The notes beneath the pieces were generated by a model, which was not told the origin of the DNA, ran no database searches, and saw only the letters and a list, made by a program, of their open reading frames with translations. Source: an uncultured Candidatus Saccharimonas sp. (GTDB lineage Bacteria > Patescibacteriota > Saccharimonadia > Saccharimonadales > AWTP1-31). Taken from it: a stretch of 39,227 nt of DNA. The stretch spans positions 1 through 39,227 of the forward strand of contig CALRBE010000008.1 in NCBI GenBank assembly GCA_943354005.1, read 5' to 3'. Below are positions 6,914 to 16,782 of the stretch, piece by piece. The translations under genes were made by a program, and so were the position numbers. Position 1 is the stretch's first letter. Every line of letters starts with the position of its first letter.

Positions 6914-7735
6914 ATGAAGTCATCTCTAAACAAATTGTCTAGAAGTACGTATATTAGATGGATAATCCTATTCTTTATTGCCGCTACAAATATATGGGCT
7001 CTAAAAAATCCAGGTTTAAGTTTTATTGTCTTTCTTGCACCACTTATATTTGTGCTACTACACAGCTTTAAGTTATTCGGAAAAAAACATACATTTATGA
7101 TTTTCGGAATCATTATATTAGTATCTTTTACCGCTGAATATCTTGGAGTTCATACTGGTCGTGTATTCGGGCCTTACTACTATAACCCAAGCGCAAAAGT
7201 TAATGGTTTCTTATGGGCTGGAGTTCCGCCGCTTGTTACTTTTAGTTATATATCAATGGGATATTGCTCCTATGTTCTATCTAGGATAATTTTTGGCAAA
7301 CTAGGAAAACTAACTGGTAGCGCTATCGCTGGAGTACCAATAGTAGCGGCTATGATAATGACAATGTGGGATATGAGTTTTGATCCAATTGCTTCCTATG
7401 TAAATAAAATCTATACATGGTATGAAGGTGGGGCATATTTTGGCGTACCATTTCGTAACTTTACGGGTTGGTTCCTAGAGTCACTAATATTCTTTCTAAT
7501 TATTGGGGTGTATTTGAAATTCTTCGCAAAAGCCAAAGACTATCTAGCAAAACCAAGTAGATTATTTCTTGCTGAAGTCATTTTTTTGGTAGCTGCTAAC
7601 GCCTTTGGAACGCTGTCGCATGAGTTTAGTAGTCCTACTATGATTCAACAATCTATGGCTATTGTCGCTTTGTTTGGACTCGGCATGCCAGTAGTTATAG
7701 CTAGTTTTCGTCTACTTGATGCCAATAAGAAATAA
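6914..7735 (+). CDS. Carotenoid biosynthesis protein, CruF/DUF422 family
   Basis: 273 residues, an integral membrane protein with about seven hydrophobic segments. Diagnostic blocks are AEYLGVHTGRVFGPYYY (about 75-91), where the family has E..G..TG.PFG.Y.Y; WDMSFDPIA near 154-162; and GGAYFGVPFRNFTGWFLES near 172-190. Characterised relatives (CruF, archaeal bisanhydrobacterioruberin hydratase) hydrate the psi ends of C40/C50 carotenoids in the membrane. No phytoene synthase, desaturase or cyclase is visible in the window, so it either acts on imported carotenoid or has another lipid substrate. The gene stands alone with its own promoter and ends convergently with pssA. Confidence 0.82.
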   Translation: MKSSLNKLSRSTYIRWIILFFIAATNIWALKNPGLSFIVFLAPLIFVLLHSFKLFGKKHTFMIFGIIILVSFTAEYLGVHTGRVFGPYYYNPSAKVNGFLWAGVPPLVTFSYISMGYCSYVLSRIIFGKLGKLTGSAIAGVPIVAAMIMTMWDMSFDPIASYVNKIYTWYEGGAYFGVPFRNFTGWFLESLIFFLIIGVYLKFFAKAKDYLAKPSRLFLAEVIFLVAANAFGTLSHEFSSPTMIQQSMAIVALFGLGMPVVIASFRLLDANKK

Positions 7736-7769
7736 ATTAGTCTACTAAGCTTAGTTCTAGCTCATGGTT

Positions 7770-8261
7770 CTATTTTAGAATGCGATTGACTCTGCGAGTA
7801 CTTATGTAGAACAAGGATAGTGCAACAACCAAGATGCCGGCAATAATTTTATCGGCATCAAATACTATTAATAATGGAATAGTAAGTCCGCTAAAAGTAA
7901 TAGGAAGCCCGATCAGGTAGCCTTTGGTTAAGTGGCGATTAATATTGTGCCTAGCCAGACGTAGGGCTCCACAGACGGGTATTAGCACTACAAGCAGTGA
8001 AAGCCAGGTAGTATTATAGTATGTCGCTACAAGCACCATAGGTGCCACTCCAAACGTTACGAGATCAGATAGTGAATCAAGCTCCGCTCCAAATTTAGAC
8101 TCCTTTTTGAGAGCTCGAGCTAAGTAGCCATCTATAGAGTCAAAGAAAACACCAGTTAGCAGTAAGAATGCTGCAATGTTATATTCCCCATGGATAGCTA
8201 GGTATATTGAAAACAGTCCAGATAATAGATTAAGACAGGTGACATAGTCGGGCAATGTCAT
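7770..8261 (-). CDS. pssA: CDP-diacylglycerol--serine O-phosphatidyltransferase (PssA-like)
   Basis: 163 residues from the ATG at 8261. A TTG at 8285 would extend it by 8 residues into psd, but MTLPDYVTCLNLLSG is the usual PssA beginning and leaves a 4-nt gap after the psd stop. The CDP-alcohol phosphatidyltransferase motif is complete: D41..DG45..AR49, 8 residues, G58...D62...D66 (DSIDGYLARA then FGAELDSLSD). Five to six membrane segments are visible. It should make phosphatidylserine from CDP-diacylglycerol and serine, which the adjacent Psd would decarboxylate. It could be another CDP-alcohol transferase, but the psd partner and the N-terminus favour PssA. Confidence 0.88.
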   Translation of the reverse strand: MTLPDYVTCLNLLSGLFSIYLAIHGEYNIAAFLLLTGVFFDSIDGYLARALKKESKFGAELDSLSDLVTFGVAPMVLVATYYNTTWLSLLVVLIPVCGALRLARHNINRHLTKGYLIGLPITFSGLTIPLLIVFDADKIIAGILVVALSLFYISTRRVNRILK

Positions 8262-8265
8262 TATT

Positions 8266-8919
8266 TTAGGAATTGATTTTTGCAATTGTTGTTTCTCCCG
8301 CGACTACACGGTCGCCCTTACTAACTTTCAATTTAACTGTATCCGGTAATACTAATGTTACTTGCGATCCAATATTAATTAGTCCAACGATTTGTCCCAT
8401 ATCGACGGCTTCACCTGGTTTGACGTGAGTAACAATCCTCCGAGCAACGAAGCCGGCTATCTGGATCATTTTTACTGAAATATCTTTATTTTTAATGACT
8501 ATTTCAGTTTTTTCGTTCACTAGTCCTGATTCAAATGAATTCACTGCAAGAAATTTTCCATCGCTATGCTTAACTGATACAACTTTTCCACTAATTGGAG
8601 CACGATTCATGTGTACATCAAGTGGTGACATAAATATCGATACTAAGTATCCATGAGGCGATACATCTTCCGTTATAGTCTTAATAAGACCGCGGTATCT
8701 TTTATCTCCCTTAAGTAGCGCAACCTCAGATTTTGTATATTCATGGATCTCTATTATTTTACCGTCAGCTGGGGCGAGAATAATATCTTGAGCATCCGGA
8801 ACTAGTCGATCAGGACTACGCAAAAAGTATACTTTCCAGAAAAATAAAAATGCCAAAGGGATAACGAGAATGATGAATAGAAGAATATAAATAATCATAG
8901 CTAATTCATAGTATACCAT
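8266..8919 (-). CDS. psd: Phosphatidylserine decarboxylase proenzyme, short form
   Basis: 217 residues. An N-terminal membrane anchor (about residues 8-28) precedes the decarboxylase domain. Family blocks are ILAPADGKI (48-56), SPLDVHMNRAPISGKV (98-113) and NIGSQVTLVLP (182-192). The Gly-Ser at 184-185 is the expected self-cleavage site that creates the pyruvoyl group (LGST/GSS in other members). It makes phosphatidylethanolamine from phosphatidylserine and is followed at once by pssA, so the pair is a minimal PE pathway. A second start, ATG at 8898, would begin MIIYILL and lies 11 nt after a TATACT; the start is therefore uncertain by 7 residues. Length fits the short archaeal/Bacteroidetes-type Psd. 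Confidence 0.88.
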   Translation of the reverse strand: MVYYELAMIIYILLFIILVIPLAFLFFWKVYFLRSPDRLVPDAQDIILAPADGKIIEIHEYTKSEVALLKGDKRYRGLIKTITEDVSPHGYLVSIFMSPLDVHMNRAPISGKVVSVKHSDGKFLAVNSFESGLVNEKTEIVIKNKDISVKMIQIAGFVARRIVTHVKPGEAVDMGQIVGLINIGSQVTLVLPDTVKLKVSKGDRVVAGETTIAKINS

Positions 8920-8958
8920 TAGCGATAACCTAATGGGTATGTGTAAGCTAAAAGGCTA

Positions 8959-8987
8959 TTGACAATGCAAAGCTTAAGTGATATTAT
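8959..8987 (+). promoter_or_regulatory. Consensus promoter of the 9057 gene
   Basis: TTGACA at 8959-8964, 17-nt spacer, TATTAT at 8982-8987. The leader is about 60 nt and ends in the Shine-Dalgarno TAAGGAG seven bases before the ATG at 9057. Confidence 0.75.
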
Positions 8988-9056
8988 TAAAAATCAATTT
9001 CCGTTTTTTTGAGGCGTAAATAATTAGTAATATTTAGACTACTTCTAAGGAGTAAA

Positions 9057-9389
9057 ATGTCAGATTTGTTTGAAATTAATCAGGTTGCCACACGCGCACA
9101 TTTTCCAGGCGGTCCCAATGAGAACCCTGGTATTCGTTTAATTGAAGGGTATTTACCTGGTTGGACTTTTGCGGGGTCGCTTAAGTATGCTCACGTTGAT
9201 AAAGTAACCGAAGAACGTGAAATGTTTCCGAGCCCAGTAGATGCAGTCGCTAAAGATACTGGACGAGTTTTACTCCCTGGTGTAGTTGTTGTCGTGGACA
9301 TATCTGTAGTACCACCTCGGTTTCATAAGTGTGTTGGAGAATTCGTTTTAAACGACAACATTCTTAGCTATCAGCCTGCCGGTCTTTGA
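9057..9389 (+). CDS. Hypothetical protein, 110 aa
   Basis: I do not recognise this protein. It is small, soluble and rich in Val, Pro and Gly, with likely beta-strand segments (RVLLPGVVVVVDISVVPP at about 79-96) and a single Cys near residue 102. No signal peptide, membrane segment or metal motif is seen. It is well supported as a gene: a consensus promoter, a strong Shine-Dalgarno (TAAGGAG) with good spacing, and no competing ORF. The strong promoter plus good ribosome site suggests high expression. It stands alone ahead of two tRNA genes. Confidence 0.72.
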   Translation: MSDLFEINQVATRAHFPGGPNENPGIRLIEGYLPGWTFAGSLKYAHVDKVTEEREMFPSPVDAVAKDTGRVLLPGVVVVVDISVVPPRFHKCVGEFVLNDNILSYQPAGL

Positions 9390-9465
9390 TAAATATTAGC
9401 TACTTGTAGACATCTATAAGACATTTAGTCGCTTTCTTGGTAAAATGTATCCGTTAGATGTACAT

Positions 9466-9539
9466 GGCGCCTTGGCCGAGTGGTTAGGCAGCGGTCTGCA
9501 AAACCGCGTACACCAGTTCAAATCTGGTAGGTGCCTCCA
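9466..9539 (+). tRNA. tRNA-Cys (GCA)
   Basis: Cloverleaf with acceptor GGCGCCT/AGGTGCC (one G-U pair), anticodon stem GCGGT/ACCGC enclosing loop CTGCAAA (anticodon GCA at 9498-9500), and T arm with GTTCAAATC. The discriminator is U, as expected for Cys, and CCA is encoded. Confidence 0.95.
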
Positions 9540-9580
9540 TATTTAATTTAGTATATCAATTCAGATATACTGTAGCCACT

Positions 9581-9666
9581 GGGCGAGTGGTGGAATGGTT
9601 TACACAACAGACTTAAAATCTGTCCCGGTAAAACGGTTGTGGGTTCGAGTCCCACCTCGCCCACCA
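9581..9666 (+). tRNA. tRNA-Leu (TAA)
   Basis: Acceptor GGGCGAG/CTCGCCC, anticodon loop with TAA in ACTTAAAATC, a long class II variable arm (CCCGGTAAAACGG) and T arm GGTTCGAGTCC. The discriminator A73 and an encoded CCA fit leucine. It follows tRNA-Cys by 41 nt. Confidence 0.95.
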
Positions 9667-9676
9667 ATAGAAATAT

Positions 9677-9701
9677 ATCCCTCTTCGTGAGGGATTTTTT
9701 T
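9677..9701 (+). terminator. Terminator of the tRNA-Cys/tRNA-Leu unit
   Basis: Seven-base-pair stem ATCCCTC/GAGGGAT with loop TTCGT, followed by a run of T. Placed 10 nt after the tRNA-Leu CCA end. Confidence 0.85.
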
Positions 9702-9737
9702 ACGTCCTACAAAGATGAAATTACTCCCCATAAGTGG

Positions 9738-9743
9738 TATAAT
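9738..9743 (+). promoter_or_regulatory. Extended -10 (TGG-TATAAT)
   Basis: Perfect TATAAT with TG one base upstream; likely promoter of the membrane protein-ligA pair, with a leader of about 50 nt. Confidence 0.6.
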
Positions 9744-9800
9744 AGATAGAGATAAAACGTACTAAAAAACTCAAGTTTGAGAGGGATTATAAAAACGAAA

Positions 9801-12792
<2,992 letters not shown>

Positions 12793-12843
12793 AGCATTAG
12801 CATTGTCTACAGTATGTTCATGCGTCGACGATACTCTTTAAGA

Positions 12844-13542
12844 ATGAACTGCTTTTCACCTCCTGTAATGCTGGCGACTGCAATCATTGAAATTAGCTTA
12901 CTAGTATATACCTTATATAAGTATGGTACGAAAAGCATAGGACGACTCGTTGCTTTAATGCTTCTATTACTGGCTATATTTCAAATTGCAGAATATAACA
13001 TTTGCGGCGGATTAGGATTAAACTCTCAATTTTGGTCACGTATAGGATTCATGGTGATTGCCTTACTGCCTCCACTCGGAATACATTTGAGCATGATGAT
13101 AGCAAAGAAGGACATAAAGTGGTTTAGATACACGGCATACCTTAGTGGTCTTATTTGGGTAGCAATATTCGGCTTAAGCGACAGAGCCTTTAGTGGATAT
13201 TCATGTGGCGGTAATTACATGATATTCCAGGTTGGAGAAAACTTTGGGAACGCCTATATGATCTACTACTACTTTTGGTTATTTGCAGCCATAGGGTTAT
13301 CTATATGGTTCATGATTAGAGCAACTAAAAGTCAGATGAAGAGCTTACTCCTGCTGATCATTGGATATCTCTTATTTATAGTACCTACATCTTTAGTAAA
13401 CGGCATTAATCCAACGACCATAGAAGGACTACCTTCTATCTTATGCGGCTTCGCAGTATTTTATGCTCTTGTTATAACATTTGGAATACTTCCCAATGAA
13501 CTTAAGTCTAAAAAACGTACAAAAAAGAAATTGACAAAGTAA
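12844..13542 (+). CDS. Seven-transmembrane sensor-like membrane protein
   Basis: 232 residues from the ATG at 12844; ATG at 12814 would add ten residues including MRRRYSLR. The later start is preferred because GATACT ends 8 nt before it and the protein then begins directly at the first membrane helix, but this is uncertain. About seven hydrophobic helices are separated by short loops, with a basic tail (KSKKRTKKKLTK). The layout recalls the N-terminal 7TM sensor region of some histidine kinases, here without any kinase or output domain. Cys pairs (NICGGLG; YSCGGN) may sit on the outer face. The -35 box of the downstream ncRNA promoter lies inside its final codons. Confidence 0.65.
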   Translation: MNCFSPPVMLATAIIEISLLVYTLYKYGTKSIGRLVALMLLLLAIFQIAEYNICGGLGLNSQFWSRIGFMVIALLPPLGIHLSMMIAKKDIKWFRYTAYLSGLIWVAIFGLSDRAFSGYSCGGNYMIFQVGENFGNAYMIYYYFWLFAAIGLSIWFMIRATKSQMKSLLLLIIGYLLFIVPTSLVNGINPTTIEGLPSILCGFAVFYALVITFGILPNELKSKKRTKKKLTK

Positions 13543-13558
13543 TTAAACCGCTTATGAT
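13531..13558 (+). promoter_or_regulatory. Strong promoter of candidate ncRNA 1
   Basis: TTGACA at 13531-13536, 16-nt spacer, TATGAT at 13553-13558. The predicted transcription start, near 13566, falls exactly at the left edge of a GC-rich hairpin and no ORF follows on this strand. Confidence 0.75.
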
Positions 13559-13565
13559 AGAAGTA

Positions 13566-13680
13566 TCTCGTGCGCACCGCGGCGCGTTCCTTCAAAAACA
13601 AAAACACATGTGATTATCACCCGCCGCAGGGTGGGCGCGCACGAAAAAAATAAAATCCCGATTCGCTCGGGATTTTTGTT
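13566..13680 (+). ncRNA. Candidate structured non-coding RNA, about 115 nt
   Basis: A GC-rich island in AT-rich DNA with its own promoter and terminator. The ends pair as TCGTGCGC (13568-13575) with GCGCACGA (13637-13644). Inside, GCGGCG can pair with CGCCGC, with small bulges, or CACCC with GGGTG as an alternative hairpin. The central loop is unstructured and CA-rich (TTCAAAAACAAAAACACA) and begins with TTCCTTC, which is complementary to Shine-Dalgarno-like GAAGGA. It contains none of the signature sequences of SRP RNA, tmRNA, RNase P or 6S RNA that I know. A trans-acting regulator is one possibility; function is unknown. Confidence 0.6.
13652..13680 (+). terminator. Bidirectional Rho-independent terminator
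   Basis: Ten-base-pair stem AAAATCCCGA/TCGGGATTTT with loop TTCGC, flanked by T-runs on both strands. It ends candidate ncRNA 1 on the plus strand and probably the kinase/methyltransferase unit on the minus strand. Confidence 0.85.
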
Positions 13681-13715
13681 ATTTCTTCCTACTTGGGGCA
13701 ACTAAGAAACTATTA

Positions 13716-14204
13716 CTAATCTTGAATTATGACTTTCTCGTTTTCGTTATTGGGCTCTTCAAAAATAGCTATTCTTTTATCCAGAATATCAGGAGTAATT
13801 ATAAAATTATTTCCTTTTTCAATATCTGCTCGACGGTTTAATCTCTCCAACAGCAAAGCTCTACTGGCCTTAAGGTATATTAATTGCATTTCAGCACCAT
13901 TACTTTCAACGAGATCTCTAAAATACTCCCGATCCCTCTTTTTCCGTACGCCGAAATCAAGTACGACCGATTGACCATTTCTTATATTCTCAACGATTTT
14001 CGATTTTATTATTTCCATAACGTTTGATTTATATTCATTACGTTTCTCAGTAGGGTAGTCAATACCAGCTACTCCATATCGTTTGATCATCTCATCGTCA
14101 ATCGAGAGAGATAGTGCTCCTTGTTCATCTACAATTTTTTTTGCATACGTTGTTTTCCCTGAACCGGGTAGTCCGCACAATAAATAAACGATCGCATGTT
14201 TCAT
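13716..14204 (-). CDS. P-loop kinase-like ATPase (AAA_33 type)
   Basis: 162 residues. Walker A is LLCGLPGSGKTTYAKKI (about 8-24). LSIDDEMIKRYG near 33-44 is the typical Asp-containing strand after the lid helix, and GQSVVLDFGVRKKRDREYF near 77-95 carries the Walker B-like Asp. RALLLERLNRR contains lid arginines. The family includes polynucleotide-kinase-like, chloramphenicol-phosphotransferase-like and zeta-toxin-like proteins acting on small molecules or RNA ends; the substrate is not evident. It lies 8 nt after the methyltransferase gene on the same strand and is probably in one unit with it. Confidence 0.8.
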   Translation of the reverse strand: MKHAIVYLLCGLPGSGKTTYAKKIVDEQGALSLSIDDEMIKRYGVAGIDYPTEKRNEYKSNVMEIIKSKIVENIRNGQSVVLDFGVRKKRDREYFRDLVESNGAEMQLIYLKASRALLLERLNRRADIEKGNNFIITPDILDKRIAIFEEPNNENEKVIIQD

Positions 14205-14212
14205 ATGTATAT

Positions 14213-14860
14213 CTATTTTTGAATTAATGGTTTTTTACCAATGTAACGTACTAAGTTATGTATGCCCATAGCACTATCTTTATAAGTTTCACCGTTCTCA
14301 TCTGCGACAACTGTATTAAATCTTTGCGTAAATTCATTAACTGTAGTTTTACTAAAAAAGCGTTTCGTTGATTTGCCAATTTTGAAATAGTCTTTCTCAA
14401 TCATCTCGCCAGTTTTGTATTCAGGGTCATTCACTGAGTTTGCTAGAAGTGCAAGTGTACCGCCAGGTTTAAGGATCCGGTAGATTTCATTAAAAATATT
14501 AGCGGTAGTCTCATGATCAAAATAATGCAGTGAAAGATGTGAGTAAACTACATCAAAAGAATCAGCCTGAAAGGGCAGCTTTTTTCTTAGATCAACCTTT
14601 TTAATTTTAATGTCGACTGAGTTTGATGTTGCTTTTTCCTTTGCTAGTTCCAAAGCGCTATCTTCAATGTCTGTAGCAGTAACGTTATAGTCACGTTCTG
14701 CAAAATAGCAGCTGTCTTGCGCTTGACCTGCGCCTAAATCTAAAACCATTCCTTTTGCAGGAAAATAATCTAAAGCTTGTTCTGCAAAAATCGATGCTTT
14801 ATTAATCCACTCCTGATTTTTGTATGTGCTATGTAGATCTGACCAAACGCTTTCACTCAT
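14213..14860 (-). CDS. SAM-dependent methyltransferase (class I)
   Basis: 215 residues with a Methyltransf_11/25-type Rossmann fold. Motif I is GMVLDLGAGQAQDS (about 37-50), the acidic end of strand 2 is NVTATDIEDSAL near 59-70, motif IV is FDVVYSHLSLHYFDH near 103-117, and the post-motif is RILKPGGTLALLANSV near 128-143. Such enzymes methylate small molecules, lipids or proteins; nothing here fixes the substrate. The next gene on the strand is a small P-loop kinase. A TATACT lies 7 nt before the ATG, predicting a leaderless message. Confidence 0.85.
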   Translation of the reverse strand: MSESVWSDLHSTYKNQEWINKASIFAEQALDYFPAKGMVLDLGAGQAQDSCYFAERDYNVTATDIEDSALELAKEKATSNSVDIKIKKVDLRKKLPFQADSFDVVYSHLSLHYFDHETTANIFNEIYRILKPGGTLALLANSVNDPEYKTGEMIEKDYFKIGKSTKRFFSKTTVNEFTQRFNTVVADENGETYKDSAMGIHNLVRYIGKKPLIQK

Positions 14861-14867
14861 AATATTC

Positions 14868-14873
14868 AGTATA
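14868..14873 (-). promoter_or_regulatory. -10 element (TATACT), leaderless start
   Basis: Read on the minus strand, TATACT ends 7 nt before the methyltransferase ATG at 14860. Confidence 0.5.
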
Positions 14874-14935
14874 TAGCCATTTATTAATTTAATCGAAAGT
14901 TATAGAATTTTTTGTACGCTAACAATATTATTTCT

Positions 14936-15012
14936 TGGTGGAGCCACGGGGACTCAAACCCCGGACCTCTTCGCTGCCAGCGAAGCGCTCTAATCAACTG
15001 AGCTACGGCCCC
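14936..15012 (-). tRNA. tRNA-Ala (GGC)
   Basis: On the minus strand: acceptor GGGGCCG/TGGCTCC with two G-U pairs, D arm GCTCAGTTGATTAGAGC, anticodon stem CTTCG/CGAAG around loop CTGGCAG (anticodon GGC), T arm with GTTTGAGTC, discriminator A and an encoded CCA. The G-U pair is at position 3-70, the alanine identity element. Confidence 0.95.
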
Positions 15013-15080
15013 ACGTAGTAGTAGATAGTATAACAAAGTTTATTATTTGTAATAACCGTGAGCGTCGCACAGATTTAGGG

Positions 15081-15086
15081 TACAAT
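15081..15086 (+). promoter_or_regulatory. -10 element (TACAAT), leaderless start
   Basis: TACAAT ends 6 nt before the ATG at 15093; no Shine-Dalgarno is present. Confidence 0.55.
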
Positions 15087-15092
15087 AGAGTC

Positions 15093-16028
15093 ATGGCTAA
15101 AAAATCAACTACCAAATCACAAGAAAATGTAACTTTAACAGATACAACCCCATTTATTATTAAGCATAAAACAGCAACAACAATTATTGGAGCAGTGCTC
15201 TTAGTTATTATCTCCTCAACAATTTGGATCAGACAGGTCTATTATAGTCCTGAGCTAGTGTTTAATGCGATGATTGAGAATAACTTGTCCACTAACGGAG
15301 TAACTCGCACGCGTATTACTGAACAAGAAGGTGCAAAAAGGGAAGACATCGAGCAAGTTAGTTTTGTCCCTGAAGCAGCTGTCCGCACGCTTCAGACTAT
15401 TAATCAAAAAACTGAAAATGGTAAAAACACAATCGTTACTGAGAGTATAGGTACTCGAGATAATGACTATAGCCAATTTATTAAAATCGATGTTACTGAA
15501 AAAGACGAATCTGGAAAGAAACTTAACTACGCAACTGTAGAGCGACAGTGGGGCAAGTCTGATGCCAAAGAACAACCAGCTCAGATTTTCCGCGGTACTA
15601 CATTGAGCCCAATACCATTTGCAAATCTTGATCAGTCAGCACGTAAAAAAATTATAGCTCTCATGAAGGAAAGCAAGGCATACGATGTCCAATACGCAGG
15701 AGTCAAGAGCGTCAAGATTAAAGGTGAAGATGCACTAGCGTTTCCTGTTAAGATAAATAGCGAAAAATATGTAGGAGTACTAAAAGAGATTGCTAAGTAT
15801 ATAGGAATTAAGAATACTGATGACTTGAATCCTGCAGATTTTAAAGACCAACCTCCAATTGAGGTTACGATTACAGTTGGCAAGCTTTCACGACAAATCT
15901 TAGAAGTTACTTATACAGCTGGCCAGAAAGAAACTTACAGTTCATATGGACTTAGTGAGCCTATTAAATTGCCGAAAACAACAATTTCATTGAACGCTTT
16001 GCTACAAAAGGCTGAAGAGATAAGATAG
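15093..16028 (+). CDS. Membrane-anchored extracellular protein, unknown function
   Basis: 311 residues. A short basic cytosolic N-terminus precedes one membrane helix (TTIIGAVLLVIISSTIWI, about 29-46), which should place the remaining 260 residues outside. That part is rich in charged residues and likely beta-strand; no catalytic motif is recognisable. Two features recall substrate-free carrier or lipoprotein-like folds of the LolA/LppX type (long beta-rich sheet, QAGQKETYSSYG-like C-terminal strand), but this is only an impression. It starts the cell-wall cluster: the alpha/beta hydrolase ATG follows 7 nt after its stop, so they are co-transcribed. Confidence 0.72.
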   Translation: MAKKSTTKSQENVTLTDTTPFIIKHKTATTIIGAVLLVIISSTIWIRQVYYSPELVFNAMIENNLSTNGVTRTRITEQEGAKREDIEQVSFVPEAAVRTLQTINQKTENGKNTIVTESIGTRDNDYSQFIKIDVTEKDESGKKLNYATVERQWGKSDAKEQPAQIFRGTTLSPIPFANLDQSARKKIIALMKESKAYDVQYAGVKSVKIKGEDALAFPVKINSEKYVGVLKEIAKYIGIKNTDDLNPADFKDQPPIEVTITVGKLSRQILEVTYTAGQKETYSSYGLSEPIKLPKTTISLNALLQKAEEIR

Positions 16029-16035
16029 TCACGCC

Positions 16036-16782
16036 ATGCAAGTTGTCGTAGATTCATTGCTAACTAATTACTACCGTACAGGTACAGGCAAAACAGTTGT
16101 GGTTCTACATGGCTGGGGAGACAATATTGCAGGCATTGCACCATTTCTAAAAAGCCTTAGCGCGCATTATGACGTTGTGGCTATGGATGTTCCAGGCTTT
16201 GGTGGAACTCAGGCTCCAGAAACTAGTTGGGGCTTAGACGAGTACGCCCAGTTCGTACAAAGCTTTATTACGAAATTAAACATAAAACCTAATGTGATCA
16301 TTGGCCATTCAAATGGCGGTGCTATTGCTATACGAGCAATAGCTCATGGTCTTAAGACTGAAAAGCTAGTTCTGCTAGCTTCAGCCGGGGTTCGCGGTGA
16401 TAATAAGAAAACTATTGGTGCCGTTAGGGTTATTTCAAAAGTAGGTAAGATTCTTGCTAAACCTTTACCTAAAAAAACTCAAAGAAAACTCCGAGAATCT
16501 GTATACTCAACTATTGGATCAGATATGCTCGTGGCAGAACACATGCAAGAAACATTTAAACGTATTGTCGCAGATGACGTAAGAGAAGATGCGAAGAATA
16601 TAACTCAACCTACACTACTTATCTATGGGCAGAATGATGTCTCGACGCCAGTAAACATAGGAATGGCTCTTCAAGCTGCAATTCCTAATTCAAAAATCGA
16701 AATAATTCCTGATGTTGGTCATATGCTTCCGACAGATGCAACTAGCGTGGTGCTTGGTATGGTTACGGAGTTTATTAAATGA
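16036..16782 (+). CDS. Alpha/beta hydrolase
   Basis: 248 residues. The oxyanion region is VVLHGWGDN (about 20-28). The nucleophile elbow is IGHSNGGAIAI with Ser near residue 94. The acid lies in YGQNDVSTP near 196-204, and the His in DVGHMLPTD near 225-233, so the triad is complete. The substrate is undetermined; the family includes esterases, lipases and peptidases. It overlaps murF by four bases (ATGA), so the two are translationally coupled, which suggests a substrate linked to the cell envelope. No signal peptide, so it should be cytosolic. Confidence 0.88.
   Translation: MQVVVDSLLTNYYRTGTGKTVVVLHGWGDNIAGIAPFLKSLSAHYDVVAMDVPGFGGTQAPETSWGLDEYAQFVQSFITKLNIKPNVIIGHSNGGAIAIRAIAHGLKTEKLVLLASAGVRGDNKKTIGAVRVISKVGKILAKPLPKKTQRKLRESVYSTIGSDMLVAEHMQETFKRIVADDVREDAKNITQPTLLIYGQNDVSTPVNIGMALQAAIPNSKIEIIPDVGHMLPTDATSVVLGMVTEFIK

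Noticed and set aside
13568-13644. SRP (4.5S) or 6S RNA
   Set aside because: No GGAA tetraloop with its conserved asymmetric loop as in SRP RNA, and too short, without the open central bubble, for 6S RNA.
13716-14204. Zeta-type toxin of a toxin-antitoxin pair
   Set aside because: The P-loop fold is shared, but no antitoxin-like gene is next to it and its neighbour is a methyltransferase.
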